NCBI GenBank assembly: GCA_012837865.1
Contig: DUQJ01000141.1
Location: 1 to 34,049, forward strand
Origin: Clostridiales bacterium
GTDB taxonomy: Bacteria; Bacillota; Clostridia; Lachnospirales; Lachnospiraceae
Direction: 5' to 3'
DNA: 34,049 bases
Below, one piece after another: positions 7,113 to 16,711 of the stretch. How positions within the stretch are numbered: the first letter of the stretch is position 1; the number at the start of each line of letters is the position of its first letter. The notes beneath the pieces are model-generated. The model worked only from the letters and a program-made list of their open reading frames with translations. It did not search any database and had not been told where the DNA came from. Made by a program: the position numbers and the translations under genes.

Positions 7113-8591
7113 ATGTCAGAGAAGTTTGATGTTTATAATGATATTCAAGCTAGGACAGGCGGTGAAATATACATAGGGGTAGTAGGACCCGTAAGAACAG
7201 GCAAGTCAACATTTATTAAAAGATTTATGGATCTGTTAGTTATACCTAATATTGAAGATGTCCATAGTAGGGAAAGAGCAATTGATGAATTACCACAGAG
7301 TGCAACAGGCAAGACAATAATGACTACGGAACCTAAATTCATTCCAAAAGAGGCAGCACAAATAAAATTGGAGGAAGAAGTTAATCTTGCAATTAGATTA
7401 ATTGATTGTGTTGGATATATGGTAGAAGGAGCTGTCGGTCATATTGAAAATGAGATGGAAAGAATGGTCAAAACACCCTGGTTTGATTATGAAATACCCT
7501 TTACTCAAGCAGCAGAGATAGGAACAAAAAAAGTAATAAATGATCATTCAACTATTGGAATCGTAATTACAACAGATGGTAGCTTTGGAGAATTGCCTAG
7601 AAATAGTTATATATCCCCAGAGGAAAAAACAATTAACGAATTAAAAGAATTAGGAAAGCCTTTTGTAGTACTTTTAAATACTGATAAACCTTATTCAAAA
7701 GAAGCAATTGTTATGGCAGAAGAAATATCTGAAAAATACAATGTAACTACATTACCCGTAAATTGTGAACAATTAAGAAAAGAAGATATTAATAATATAA
7801 TGGAAAATATATTATCAGTATTTCCTATTTCAAAATTAAATTTTAATTTACCGAAATGGGTTGAAATGTTATCTAAAGAGCATTGGTTAAAAGAAGATTT
7901 AATTAATACTGTAGGTATGATTTTTCAAAATATCAGTTTAATAAAAGATGCTATACCGGACAACTTTATAACTGATAGTGAATATGTCCAAAAGTTTAAA
8001 ATTGATAAACTTAATATGCAAGATGGAAGCATAGATATCAATGTAGAGTTTGATGATAAATATTATTATAAAATTTTGTCTGATTTAATTGGAGTAGGAA
8101 TTGATGGAGAATATGAATTAATTGCAACTTTAAAAGAATTAGCAAATAAGAAAAAAGAATATGAAAAAGTTGCCTTTGCAACGGAGCAAGTTAGAACTAA
8201 AGGTTACGGTGTTGTATCGCCAATGCAAGAGGATATAAAAATTGAAAGCCCTGAAGTTATAAAACATGGTAGTAAATATGGTGTTAAAATCAAAGCAAAT
8301 GCACCTTCAATTCATATGATTAAGGCTGATATTATAACAGAAGTAGCACCTATTGTTGGAAGTGAAGAACAAGCTAATGATTTAATAGCTTATATCAATG
8401 AAAATGCAGCAAACAATCCTGATGGTATTTGGGAAACTAATATATTTGGTAAAAGCATTAGACAATTAGTTGAGGATGGTATTAATACTAAAATCAATAA
8501 ATTAACTGATGAGAGTCAGCTTAAACTACAAGAAACAATGCAAAAAATTATTAACGATAGTAATGGTGGCCTAATTTGCATAATAATATAA
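7113..8591 (+). CDS. spoIVA: Stage IV sporulation protein A, spore coat assembly ATPase
   Basis: SpoIVA polymerises around the developing forespore, using ATP hydrolysis, and forms the basement layer on which the coat is built; it also affects cortex formation. The 492-residue length equals that of the Bacillus protein. The N-terminal MSEKFDVYNDIQARTGGEIY segment is characteristic, followed by the P-loop GPVRTGKS at 25-32. The C-terminus ends GLICIII, close to the family's conserved tail used for membrane placement. The frame is open upstream to 7050, but the ATG at 7113 has AAGGAGGG just before it and gives the family N-terminus. A strong terminator follows, so it is probably monocistronic. 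Its presence marks the organism as an endospore former. Confidence 0.97.
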   Translation: MSEKFDVYNDIQARTGGEIYIGVVGPVRTGKSTFIKRFMDLLVIPNIEDVHSRERAIDELPQSATGKTIMTTEPKFIPKEAAQIKLEEEVNLAIRLIDCVGYMVEGAVGHIENEMERMVKTPWFDYEIPFTQAAEIGTKKVINDHSTIGIVITTDGSFGELPRNSYISPEEKTINELKELGKPFVVLLNTDKPYSKEAIVMAEEISEKYNVTTLPVNCEQLRKEDINNIMENILSVFPISKLNFNLPKWVEMLSKEHWLKEDLINTVGMIFQNISLIKDAIPDNFITDSEYVQKFKIDKLNMQDGSIDINVEFDDKYYYKILSDLIGVGIDGEYELIATLKELANKKKEYEKVAFATEQVRTKGYGVVSPMQEDIKIESPEVIKHGSKYGVKIKANAPSIHMIKADIITEVAPIVGSEEQANDLIAYINENAANNPDGIWETNIFGKSIRQLVEDGINTKINKLTDESQLKLQETMQKIINDSNGGLICIII

Positions 8592-8624
8592 AACTAAATA
8601 AATAACTAAATATAATATTAATTT

Positions 8625-8652
8625 AAGCACCAGTTGAAACTGGTGCTTTTTT
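8625..8652 (+). terminator. Rho-independent terminator after spoIVA
   Basis: AAGCACCAGT at 8625-8634 pairs with ACTGGTGCTT at 8639-8648 around a 4-base TGAA loop, followed by a run of Ts. It lies 33 bases after the spoIVA stop. Confidence 0.93.
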
Positions 8653-8698
8653 AGATATAATGTTAAATAAAGTTAATTAAATTCTTTTTGACAAAGAG

Positions 8699-8727
8699 TT
8701 GACATCAATAATATGGTTTGTTATAAT
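8699..8727 (+). promoter_or_regulatory. Near-perfect SigA promoter for the NlpC/P60 gene
   Basis: TTGACA at 8699-8704 and TATAAT at 8722-8727 are both full consensus with the ideal 17-base spacing. The start would fall near 8734, leaving a leader of about 97 bases that ends in GGAGG before the ATG at 8831. A second TTGACA at 8688-8693 has no matching -10. This is the strongest promoter in the window and suggests high vegetative expression. Confidence 0.85.
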
Positions 8728-8830
8728 AAGTATGTAATAAATTTAATAATTACGTAATAATTCAATTCTTAATTTTAAACATGAAAAGTTATTATATTTG
8801 TATTTTAATAAATAGCTTCTGGAGGATATA

Positions 8831-9889
8831 ATGAATAAAAAAAGAATAATATTGAAAGCTACTTTAACATGTATTGCTGGTAGCATAATTATGATGACAA
8901 ATACTTGTAAAGCAAATGCCTATGAAGAAGCTATTGCTGGAATCTCTACATCTTTAGAATCTGCTTATCACATAGATAATGAAAATAATAATATTGAAAT
9001 TGAAAGCCTTAACATTATTCCTGGTATGAATGATATTGCTATAGCAAATGTAACGGTTCACCTAAATATTAGGAAAGAACCTGGTACAGATAAAGAATTA
9101 GTAGGTAAATTAACTAAAAATGGTGGATTAACTGTTCTTAAAGCTGATGATGGTAGTGGATGGACAAAAATCAAATCTGGAAAAGTAACTGGTTATGTAA
9201 GTACGGAATTTATTATAACAGGTGAAGAAGCAAAGACATTAGCTCAAAAACACGCAAAACTAGTTGCCACATCAAATGCTAATGGTCTTTATGTAAGAGA
9301 AAATCCTTCTGTAGACTCAAGTATACTTACACAAATTGCTATTGGAGAAGAATTATATGTCGAAGAAGAATTAGTTGTTGAATATGGTAGTGAGTATTCT
9401 AAATGGGTAAAAGTTAGTATTGATAATAATGAAAAAGGTTACGTTGCAAAAGAGTTTGTTAACCTATCATATGAATTAGAAAAGGCAAGCCCTATTGAAA
9501 CAATTATATATGGTACTGCAGTATCTAGTACAAGAGTAAATTTAGTTAATAAGGCTAAGACATACTTAGGTGGTAGATATGTATGGGGTGGAACGAGATT
9601 AGGATCTGGCGTTGATTGTTCAGGCTTTACACAGGCATTATTTAGAGTGTATGGTAAATCAATTCCTAGAACTTCACAAGCACAAAGTAATGGAGGACGT
9701 TCTATAACTTCATCTAACTTAAAACCTGGAGATTTAGTATTCTATGGTTCATCTAAACGCTCAGTTAATCATGTGGCCTTATATATAGGAAATGGCCAAG
9801 TAATACATGCAAGTAGTCCTAGGTCTGGAATTAAAATTTCTAATATGCGTTATAGAACACCAGTTAACTATGCAAGATATCTTGACTAG
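8831..9889 (+). CDS. Secreted cell-wall hydrolase: SH3 domains plus NlpC/P60 peptidase
   Basis: This 352-residue protein is probably an exported peptidoglycan endopeptidase that cuts stem peptides. Residues 1-30 look like a signal peptide: a positive start, a hydrophobic core, and likely cleavage after the ANA at 28-30. Two bacterial SH3 domains follow at roughly 72-130 and 145-212, each with an LxIRKEP- or LYVRENP-type strand. The NlpC/P60 domain covers about 235-352, with Cys263 in VDCSGF, His314 in NHVALYIG and His326 in VIHAS as the catalytic triad. Architecture matches autolysins used in cell separation or wall turnover. The ATG at 8831 has GGAGG before it. It is flanked by its own promoter and terminator, so it is monocistronic. 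Confidence 0.93.
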   Translation: MNKKRIILKATLTCIAGSIIMMTNTCKANAYEEAIAGISTSLESAYHIDNENNNIEIESLNIIPGMNDIAIANVTVHLNIRKEPGTDKELVGKLTKNGGLTVLKADDGSGWTKIKSGKVTGYVSTEFIITGEEAKTLAQKHAKLVATSNANGLYVRENPSVDSSILTQIAIGEELYVEEELVVEYGSEYSKWVKVSIDNNEKGYVAKEFVNLSYELEKASPIETIIYGTAVSSTRVNLVNKAKTYLGGRYVWGGTRLGSGVDCSGFTQALFRVYGKSIPRTSQAQSNGGRSITSSNLKPGDLVFYGSSKRSVNHVALYIGNGQVIHASSPRSGIKISNMRYRTPVNYARYLD

Positions 9890-9915
9890 TTAAATATAAT
9901 AATTAAATAAAAAAC

Positions 9916-9957
9916 AAGCTGAATCTTTTATAATAATTATATGGGATTCAGCTTTTT
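9916..9957 (+). terminator. Terminator after the NlpC/P60 gene
   Basis: AAGCTGAATC at 9916-9925 pairs perfectly with GATTCAGCTT at 9945-9954, with a 19-base AU-rich loop and a T run after the right arm. Confidence 0.88.
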
Positions 9958-9972
9958 GATTTGGCTTTTTTA

Positions 9973-10001
9973 TTGCGATTATTGCATATCTAGTATATAA
10001 T
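9973..10001 (+). promoter_or_regulatory. Predicted SigA promoter for the MutS-like / rnhA / mutSL unit
   Basis: TTGCGA at 9973-9978 and TATAAT at 9996-10001 are 17 bases apart, just beyond the upstream terminator. The start would be near 10008. No other good promoter was seen before mutS, so it may drive the genes to 18984. Confidence 0.5.
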
Positions 10002-10053
10002 TTAGAATAGATTTATTAATAAATAGCATATAAATGCTAGAATGGTGGGAGTA

Positions 10054-11727
10054 ATGCAGTTTGTAATATATATACCTATAATATTCATAGTATTAATTTT
10101 ATTATCTAAATATAAAACCTATAATATTATTAAAACAAACAAAGAAGAGCTGATTAAATCATGGGGTAAAGATCCTAATAATGATTTCTCCAGTGTTAAA
10201 TTAGATTATATAAAATCATATTATAATTCTACTAAAGATAATAAAAATGATATAGACGATATTACCTGGAATGATCTTGATATGGATTATATATATATGA
10301 TAATCAATAATACAGGATCATCTATAGGAGAAGAGTACTTGTACTCACTTCTTAGAAAGCCTTGCTATAATGATTTGGATTTGCAAGAAAGAAACAGGGT
10401 TATAAAGTTTTTAAGTGAAAATGAAAAAAGCAGAATCGATTTACAACAACGATTTGAATTTATCGGTAAATTACAAGCGACTTCATTTTTTAAATATATT
10501 AATAACTTAGACAATCTAAAACAAAAGAAAAGCACGGCTAATTATTTAATGGCATTTAGTTTAATAGCTTCAATAATACTTAGTTTTATTAAACCGGGAA
10601 TTGGTGTTCCATTAACAATATTCTTTGTTTCAAATAATATTATTAAGTATTATAAAACAAAAGCAGATATTGAGCCATATTTAATTACATTTTCATATAT
10701 AATAAGATTATTAAAATATTCAAAGAAGATATATGATTTAAATATTACAGAACTTAAAGAATATAATCAAAAAATAAATTTAAATACAAAAAAGTTTAAA
10801 TCATTTAAAAGAGGATCGTGGATATTATCAAGTGCCAATCTTTCAGATAGTGTTATAGATATGATTTTAGATTATATTAGAATCCTTTTTCATATCGATA
10901 TTATTAAATTTAATTCTATGCATAAAATTCTTATTAAGCAAAAAGACGATTTATTAAATATTTTTGATATAATAGGGTTTTTAGATAGTATGGTTGCAAC
11001 AGCATCATTTAGGAAAATGCTTAAATATTATTCTGAACCTAAATTAGCAAATAATAAAAAACCTAATATTGAGATTATAGACTTGTATCATCCTTTAATA
11101 TTAGATCCAATACCGAATTCAATAAATGAAGATCAATCTATGCTAATAACAGGCTCTAATGCATCGGGGAAATCAACATTTATTAAAACAGTTGCAATAA
11201 ATGCAATTTTATCTCAAACTATATTTACATCATTAAGTAAATCATATAAGGCATCATTTTTTAAGATCTTTTCATCAATGGCTTTAAGAGACAATATATT
11301 TAACAATGAGAGTTACTATATTGTAGAAATAAAATCATTAAAACGAATATTAGATGTAATGGACAATGATATACCTACATTATGCTTTGTAGATGAAGTT
11401 TTAAGAGGAACTAATACTTTAGAAAGAATTGCAGCATCGTCTAGAATATTAAAAGAATTTTCAGTTCAGAATGCATTAGTTTTAGCAGCAACTCATGATA
11501 TAGAATTAACATATATACTAGAAGAATATTATTCGAATTATCATTTCCAAGAAAATGTAATAGAAAATGAAATATTCTTTGATTATAAAATCCATCAAGG
11601 AAGATCACAATCTAGAAATGCAATTAAATTACTCTCTATTCTTGGATATGATAATAAAATTATCTGTGATGCAGAAAGTGCAATAGATTTTTTTGTAAAT
11701 AACAATGAATGGGATATAATCGTTTAA
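10054..11727 (+). CDS. Membrane-anchored MutS-family ATPase (MutS domain V only)
   Basis: This protein of about 557 residues has the C-terminal ATPase of the MutS family but not its mismatch-recognition domain. A membrane segment occupies residues 3-19 or so, and a further hydrophobic hairpin lies near 164-195. The ATPase begins near 340, with Walker A GSNASGKST at 367-375 and a Walker B/signature CFVDEVLRGTNTLER, where Asp447 and Glu448 fall. ATHD follows at about 479-482. Related membrane-bound MutS homologues are common in Firmicutes and are not known to repair mismatches. The start is uncertain: ATG at 10042 has no ribosome site, while ATG at 10054 follows GGTGGGAG and starts at the membrane segment. 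It precedes rnhA, mutS and mutL. Confidence 0.85.
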   Translation: MQFVIYIPIIFIVLILLSKYKTYNIIKTNKEELIKSWGKDPNNDFSSVKLDYIKSYYNSTKDNKNDIDDITWNDLDMDYIYMIINNTGSSIGEEYLYSLLRKPCYNDLDLQERNRVIKFLSENEKSRIDLQQRFEFIGKLQATSFFKYINNLDNLKQKKSTANYLMAFSLIASIILSFIKPGIGVPLTIFFVSNNIIKYYKTKADIEPYLITFSYIIRLLKYSKKIYDLNITELKEYNQKINLNTKKFKSFKRGSWILSSANLSDSVIDMILDYIRILFHIDIIKFNSMHKILIKQKDDLLNIFDIIGFLDSMVATASFRKMLKYYSEPKLANNKKPNIEIIDLYHPLILDPIPNSINEDQSMLITGSNASGKSTFIKTVAINAILSQTIFTSLSKSYKASFFKIFSSMALRDNIFNNESYYIVEIKSLKRILDVMDNDIPTLCFVDEVLRGTNTLERIAASSRILKEFSVQNALVLAATHDIELTYILEEYYSNYHFQENVIENEIFFDYKIHQGRSQSRNAIKLLSILGYDNKIICDAESAIDFFVNNNEWDIIV

Positions 11728-11781
11728 AATATTTATAAGTAAATTAATAACTAAATAATAATGAAATAAAGGGGTTATAAA

Positions 11782-12255
11782 ATGGAAGTTAAAATATATA
11801 CTGATGGGTCCTCAAAGGGCAATCCTGGACCTGGTGGATACGGCACAGTCTTAATATATATTGATTCAAATGGAAAAGAGCATATGAAAGAGTTAAGTGG
11901 TGGATATAAAAACACTACGAACAATAGAATGGAGCTTTTAGCAGCCATAATTGGTTTAGAAGCTCTTAAAAATCCTTGTGATGTTACTATATATTCTGAT
12001 TCACAATATTTGGTTAGAGCATTTAATGACAATTGGATAGATAACTGGATAAAAAAAGGTTGGAAGAGAAGTAAAAGCGAACCAGTTAAAAACATTGACT
12101 TATGGAAAAGGATTCTGCAAGCTTCAAGGCCCCATAATGTAACATATCAGTGGGTTAAGGGTCATGCAGGACATCCATTAAATGAAAGATGTGATGAGCT
12201 TGCAACAACTGCTGCAGACGGGATAAATCTATTAGATGATGAGGAAGGAATTTAG
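11782..12255 (+). CDS. rnhA: Ribonuclease HI
   Basis: RNase HI degrades the RNA strand of RNA-DNA hybrids such as R-loops and primers. The 157-residue protein carries the four catalytic carboxylates: Asp8 in [14 protein letters not shown], Glu51 in NNRMELLA, Asp73 in YSDSQYL and Asp138 in RCDELA. The supporting histidine, His128, is in [11 protein letters not shown]. It aligns with the E. coli type, including the basic-protrusion region around [12 protein letters not shown]. The ATG at 11782 has AAGGGG at good spacing. mutS starts two bases after its stop, so the two are likely co-translated. Confidence 0.96.
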   Translation: MEVKIYTDGSSKGNPGPGGYGTVLIYIDSNGKEHMKELSGGYKNTTNNRMELLAAIIGLEALKNPCDVTIYSDSQYLVRAFNDNWIDNWIKKGWKRSKSEPVKNIDLWKRILQASRPHNVTYQWVKGHAGHPLNERCDELATTAADGINLLDDEEGI

Positions 12256-12257
12256 AT

Positions 12258-14882
12258 ATGATACAAGTAACACCAATGATGAAACAATACTTTCAAATAA
12301 AAGAAAGATATAAAGACTGTATATTATTCTATCGTCTTGGAGATTTTTATGAAATGTTTTTTGAAGATGCTATTACTTGCTCTAAAGAATTAGAAATAAC
12401 TTTGACGGGTAAAAGTTATGGTGGTGAGGAAAAGGCGCCAATGTGTGGTGTACCATATCATGCAGTAGATAATTATCTGAGTAAATTAATTGATAGAGGA
12501 TATAAGGTAGCTATTTGTGAACAAATCGAAGATCCAAAACATGCAAAAGGTATAGTTAAAAGAGATGTTGTAAGGGTTGTAACACCTGGGACAAATTTAA
12601 ATACACTTGCATTAGATGAAACTAAGAATAATTATTTAATGTCTATAATACATACAACTAATCTATATGGAATATCCATTATTGATATTACAACTGGTGA
12701 TTATTATTTGACTGAAGTAGATAATGGTAGGAATTTAATAGATGAGATTTATAAATGGGCTCCAACAGAGATTATCTGTAATGATACATTTCTAGTAAGT
12801 GGTATTAATATTGAAAATATCATATCAAATAACAACATACATTTAACATCTCTAGAGCCACGTTTCTTTGATGATGAGCAATGCATTAATTCATTAAAAA
12901 ATCATTTTAAAGTTGCAACATTAGATGGGCTTGGTTTAAAAGATTATACAATTGGTAACACGGCAGCAGGATGTATAATGCAATATTTATATGATACACA
13001 AAAGACTAATCTATCTCATATAACTAATATTACGCCATATCAACATAATAAATTTATGCTTATAGATAGTTCCACATTTAGAAACTTAGAATTAACTGAG
13101 ACTTTAAGGGAAAAACAAAAAAAAGGCTCACTACTATGGGTATTAGATAAAACCAAAACAGCAATGGGTGCAAGATTATTAAGAAATTACATAGAGCAAC
13201 CTTTGATCGATGAAAATCTTATTAAAAAAAGATATCAAGCAGTAGGTTTCTTAAAAGATAATATGATCACTAGAGAAGAAATAAGAGAATATCTAAATGC
13301 TATATACGATCTTGAACGATTAATGGGCAAGATTTCATATAAAACAGTAAATCCGCGAGATTTAATTGCATTTTCATCATCATTAGCAATGCTTCCACAT
13401 ATTAAATTCTTATTATCTAGCTTTGATAAGGGTTTATTAAAAGAGTTTTATGATGAATTAGATGCATTAACAGATATTTATGATTTAATTAATAATTCTA
13501 TAATCGAAGAACCACCAATTACATTAAAAGATGGTGGTATTATTAAAGATGGGTATAATGATGATGTTGACCTTTTAAGAAAAGCTAAAACTGAGGGTAA
13601 AACTTGGTTAATGGAATTAGAAGAAAAAGAAAAGCAAGCGACATCTATTAAGAATCTTAAAATAAAATACAATAGAGTGTTTGGATATTATTTAGAAGTT
13701 ACTAATTCATATAAAGATTTAGTTCCTGAAAGCTGGACAAGAAGACAAACGCTTGCTAATGCAGAACGTTACACAACAGATAAACTAAAAGAATTAGAAA
13801 ATATTATATTAGGCGCTGAGGATAAATTATTTGCACTAGAATATGAGATGTTTTCAGATATACGTGATAAAATAGGATTAGAAGTAGAAAGAATTCAAAA
13901 AACATCCAAAACAGTTGCTAAAATAGATGTTTTTGCTTCATTAGCAATTGTTGCAGAAAGAAATGATTATACAGCACCTAAACTTAATAATAAAGGGATT
14001 ATATCTATAAAAAATGGGAGACATCCTGTCGTAGAAAAAATGATGGCAAATGATATGTTTGTATCTAATGACACTCTGTTAGATGATAAGAAAAACAGGC
14101 TCTCAATCATTACAGGGCCTAATATGGCCGGTAAGTCTACATATATGAGGCAAACGGCCTTAATTGTCTTAATGGCTCAAATAGGAAGCTTTGTGCCAGC
14201 ATCTAGTGCTGACATATCAGTTGTAGATCGAATATTCACAAGAGTTGGTGCATCAGATGATTTAGCTTCTGGCCAATCGACATTTATGGTTGAAATGACA
14301 GAGGTTTCCAACATATTAAGAAATGCAACAGCTAATAGTTTGTTAATACTTGATGAAATTGGAAGAGGTACAAGTACTTTTGATGGTCTTAGCATTGCTT
14401 GGGCCGTTATTGAGCATATAAGTGATATTAATAAACTAGGTGCAAAGACATTATTTGCAACACATTATCATGAACTAACTGAATTAGAAGGAATGTTAGA
14501 TGGGGTTAATAATTACTGTATAGCTGTAAAAGAACAAGGAGAAGATATCGTATTTTTAAGAAAGATTATTAAAGGTGGCGCTGATAAAAGCTATGGTATT
14601 CAGGTTGCAAAACTAGCAGGGGTTCCTAATTCAGTCTTAAATAGGGCCAATGAAATTGCTAATCAACTAACAAAACATGATATTGCAATAAAAGCTAGAG
14701 AAAAAGATTCTAAGCAATTAGTTCTAAAAGAAGAAAGCATGGAAAACAATCAATTAACTTTATTTTCATCTAATGATGATATTTTAATAGAAATACGTGA
14801 AATGGATTTAGGAATTATTACGCCAATAGATGCGTTAAATAAATTATATAAATTACAACAAGAGATTAAAGAACGTATATAG
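12258..14882 (+). CDS. mutS: DNA mismatch repair protein MutS
   Basis: MutS recognises mismatches and small loops and recruits MutL. The 874-residue length is typical. The mismatch-probing Phe-x-Glu motif is Phe30 and Glu32 in GDFYEMF. The ATPase has Walker A GPNMAGKST at 620-628, Walker B LLILDEIGRGTSTFDG and the ATHYHEL histidine switch, with a helix-turn-helix dimer region behind it. The C-terminus has QLTLF, a short motif resembling clamp-binding peptides (QxLxLF). The ATG at 12258 has GAAGGA 8 bases before it and lies two bases after rnhA. mutL follows by 15 bases. Confidence 0.98.
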   Translation: MIQVTPMMKQYFQIKERYKDCILFYRLGDFYEMFFEDAITCSKELEITLTGKSYGGEEKAPMCGVPYHAVDNYLSKLIDRGYKVAICEQIEDPKHAKGIVKRDVVRVVTPGTNLNTLALDETKNNYLMSIIHTTNLYGISIIDITTGDYYLTEVDNGRNLIDEIYKWAPTEIICNDTFLVSGINIENIISNNNIHLTSLEPRFFDDEQCINSLKNHFKVATLDGLGLKDYTIGNTAAGCIMQYLYDTQKTNLSHITNITPYQHNKFMLIDSSTFRNLELTETLREKQKKGSLLWVLDKTKTAMGARLLRNYIEQPLIDENLIKKRYQAVGFLKDNMITREEIREYLNAIYDLERLMGKISYKTVNPRDLIAFSSSLAMLPHIKFLLSSFDKGLLKEFYDELDALTDIYDLINNSIIEEPPITLKDGGIIKDGYNDDVDLLRKAKTEGKTWLMELEEKEKQATSIKNLKIKYNRVFGYYLEVTNSYKDLVPESWTRRQTLANAERYTTDKLKELENIILGAEDKLFALEYEMFSDIRDKIGLEVERIQKTSKTVAKIDVFASLAIVAERNDYTAPKLNNKGIISIKNGRHPVVEKMMANDMFVSNDTLLDDKKNRLSIITGPNMAGKSTYMRQTALIVLMAQIGSFVPASSADISVVDRIFTRVGASDDLASGQSTFMVEMTEVSNILRNATANSLLILDEIGRGTSTFDGLSIAWAVIEHISDINKLGAKTLFATHYHELTELEGMLDGVNNYCIAVKEQGEDIVFLRKIIKGGADKSYGIQVAKLAGVPNSVLNRANEIANQLTKHDIAIKAREKDSKQLVLKEESMENNQLTLFSSNDDILIEIREMDLGIITPIDALNKLYKLQQEIKERI

Positions 14883-14897
14883 AATGTAGGTGAATTC

Positions 14898-16697
14898 ATG
14901 TCAATAATTAATGTACTAGATGAAGCAACAATTAATCAAATAGCAGCAGGAGAAGTAGTAGAACGACCAAGCGCAGTTGTGAAAGAACTTGTTGAGAATG
15001 CTTTAGACGCAGGTTCAAATGCAATAACTGTAGAAATTAAAGATGGTGGACTTAGCTTAATTAGGATTACAGATAACGGTAGTGGAATAGACAAAGAAGA
15101 TATTCCACTTGCTTTTCTTCGCCATGCAACAAGTAAGATAAAATTAGCAACGGATTTACTGTCAGTTAACAGTCTGGGATTTAGAGGCGAAGCACTATCT
15201 AGTATATCAGCGGTTGCACAAGTTGAGCTAATAACTAAGACAAGTATTACCTTAACTGGTTCAAGATATATAATTGAAGGTGGTATAGAAAAATCAAATG
15301 ATGATATCGGTTGCCCAAATGGCACAACTATTATAGTTAGAAACCTTTTTTATAATACACCAGCAAGAAGAAATTTCTTAAAAAGTGCAACTACGGAAGG
15401 AAACCTTATAAGTGAATTAATGGAGAAACTTATGGTATCGCATCCTAATGTATCATTTAAATTTATAATGAATAATAAAGTTATACTTCAATCTTCAGGA
15501 AATAATAATTCGAAAGATATTTTGTATAATATTTACGGAAGAGATTTAGCAAAAGAATTAATTGCTGTAGATTATGAATCTGATATTATTAAAGTAACAG
15601 GATTTATAGGCAAGCCTAGTATTAATAGAGGTAATAGAAATCATGAGAATTATTTTATAAATGGTAGATATATTAAAAGTTCAGTCATTACTAAAGCTAT
15701 AGAAGAAGCATATAAACCATATTTGATGCAAAGGAAATTTCCATTTACTTCACTTTATTTTAATATTAAACCAGAGTATATTGACGTAAATGTTCATCCA
15801 CAAAAGCTAGAAATCAGGTTAACAAATAATTCCGAAGTTTATTCTACAGTGGTAGAATTGATTAAAGATACTTTAAATAGAAAGAACATGATTCCTGATG
15901 CCACATTTTCTTCTAAAAAGAGTATCATAAATAAAGCTAATACAATAAACAAAGATGAATATCTTCCTGAGCCATTTGAAGTTAAAAGAAAAGAAGATTT
16001 AAATATAATTAATGAAAATAATAAAAATTATAATAAAACAAAAGATAACAAAGCGGAACAGATAAGTGTTTTTACTGAAGATAAGCTTACTGATGATACT
16101 CCGTTTATATCTGTGGAAGCATTTCATGGCCATAGAATTATTGGTCAAGTCTTTGCTACATATTGGCTTGTTGAATACAATGAAGAATTATTTATAATAG
16201 ACCAGCATGCAGCTCATGAAAAAGTATTATTTGAAAGAATTATTAATTCTATTAATACTAATAATAATAGTCAGATGCTTTATCCTCCAATACTAATATC
16301 ATTAAGTTTAATGGAGGTGGAAGTTGTTAACAATTATAAAGATGTTTTATGTCAAATAGGTTATGAGATAGAACATTTTGGTGGTAAAGAATATTCAGTA
16401 AGAGCTGTACCTTCTGGATTATATGGTTTATCAGAACAAAATATGTTGATGGAGTTTATAGATAATTTATCTGATGAGCTTCCCACAGGTAGACCTGAAA
16501 TTATTATAGATAAAATAGCTTCTATGTCATGTAAGGCTGCTGTAAAAGCTAATCATACATTATCGTTTAAAGAAGCTGAAGCTTTGATAAAGGAACTTTT
16601 AACATTAGATAATCCATATCACTGTCCACATGGTAGGCCGATTATTATTTCAATGTCAAAATATGAATTTGAAAAGAAATTCAAGCGAATTATATAG
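14898..16697 (+). CDS. mutL: DNA mismatch repair protein MutL with endonuclease motif
   Basis: MutL couples mismatch recognition to strand removal. The N-terminal GHKL ATPase shows ELVENALDAGS at 30-40 (Glu30, Asn34), the DNGSGI loop at 59-64 and GFRGEAL at 94-100. The C-terminal domain carries the endonuclease motif DQHAAHE at 435-441, with a second Glu at 446. Later it has SCKAAVKA and CPHGRP zinc-site segments. This is the nicking type of MutL found in organisms without MutH, as in Bacillus. A low-complexity Asn/Lys linker lies around 340-385. The ATG at 14898 has TAGGTGA at 6 bases. Length (599) is normal. Confidence 0.97.
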   Translation: MSIINVLDEATINQIAAGEVVERPSAVVKELVENALDAGSNAITVEIKDGGLSLIRITDNGSGIDKEDIPLAFLRHATSKIKLATDLLSVNSLGFRGEALSSISAVAQVELITKTSITLTGSRYIIEGGIEKSNDDIGCPNGTTIIVRNLFYNTPARRNFLKSATTEGNLISELMEKLMVSHPNVSFKFIMNNKVILQSSGNNNSKDILYNIYGRDLAKELIAVDYESDIIKVTGFIGKPSINRGNRNHENYFINGRYIKSSVITKAIEEAYKPYLMQRKFPFTSLYFNIKPEYIDVNVHPQKLEIRLTNNSEVYSTVVELIKDTLNRKNMIPDATFSSKKSIINKANTINKDEYLPEPFEVKRKEDLNIINENNKNYNKTKDNKAEQISVFTEDKLTDDTPFISVEAFHGHRIIGQVFATYWLVEYNEELFIIDQHAAHEKVLFERIINSINTNNNSQMLYPPILISLSLMEVEVVNNYKDVLCQIGYEIEHFGGKEYSVRAVPSGLYGLSEQNMLMEFIDNLSDELPTGRPEIIIDKIASMSCKAAVKANHTLSFKEAEALIKELLTLDNPYHCPHGRPIIISMSKYEFEKKFKRII

Positions 16698-16711
16698 AAA
16701 AAGAGGTAAAA

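Noticed and set aside
8688-8693. A second TTGACA upstream of the NlpC/P60 gene
   Set aside because: It is 28 bases from the TATAAT and has no -10 box of its own; the copy at 8699 has exact spacing.
8735-8830. A 10-bp palindrome (ATTACGTAAT) and AT-rich repeats in the NlpC/P60 leader, as a possible riboswitch
   Set aside because: No conserved riboswitch core or alternative terminator stem is visible; the palindrome is short and AT-rich.
11775-12095. A 106-codon reverse-strand frame opposite rnhA
   Set aside because: It is antisense to the RNase HI catalytic motifs and has no supporting homology or start signal.
14936-15325. A 129-codon reverse-strand frame inside mutL
   Set aside because: It lies opposite the conserved GHKL ATPase motifs and resembles no family; I treat it as a shadow of mutL.
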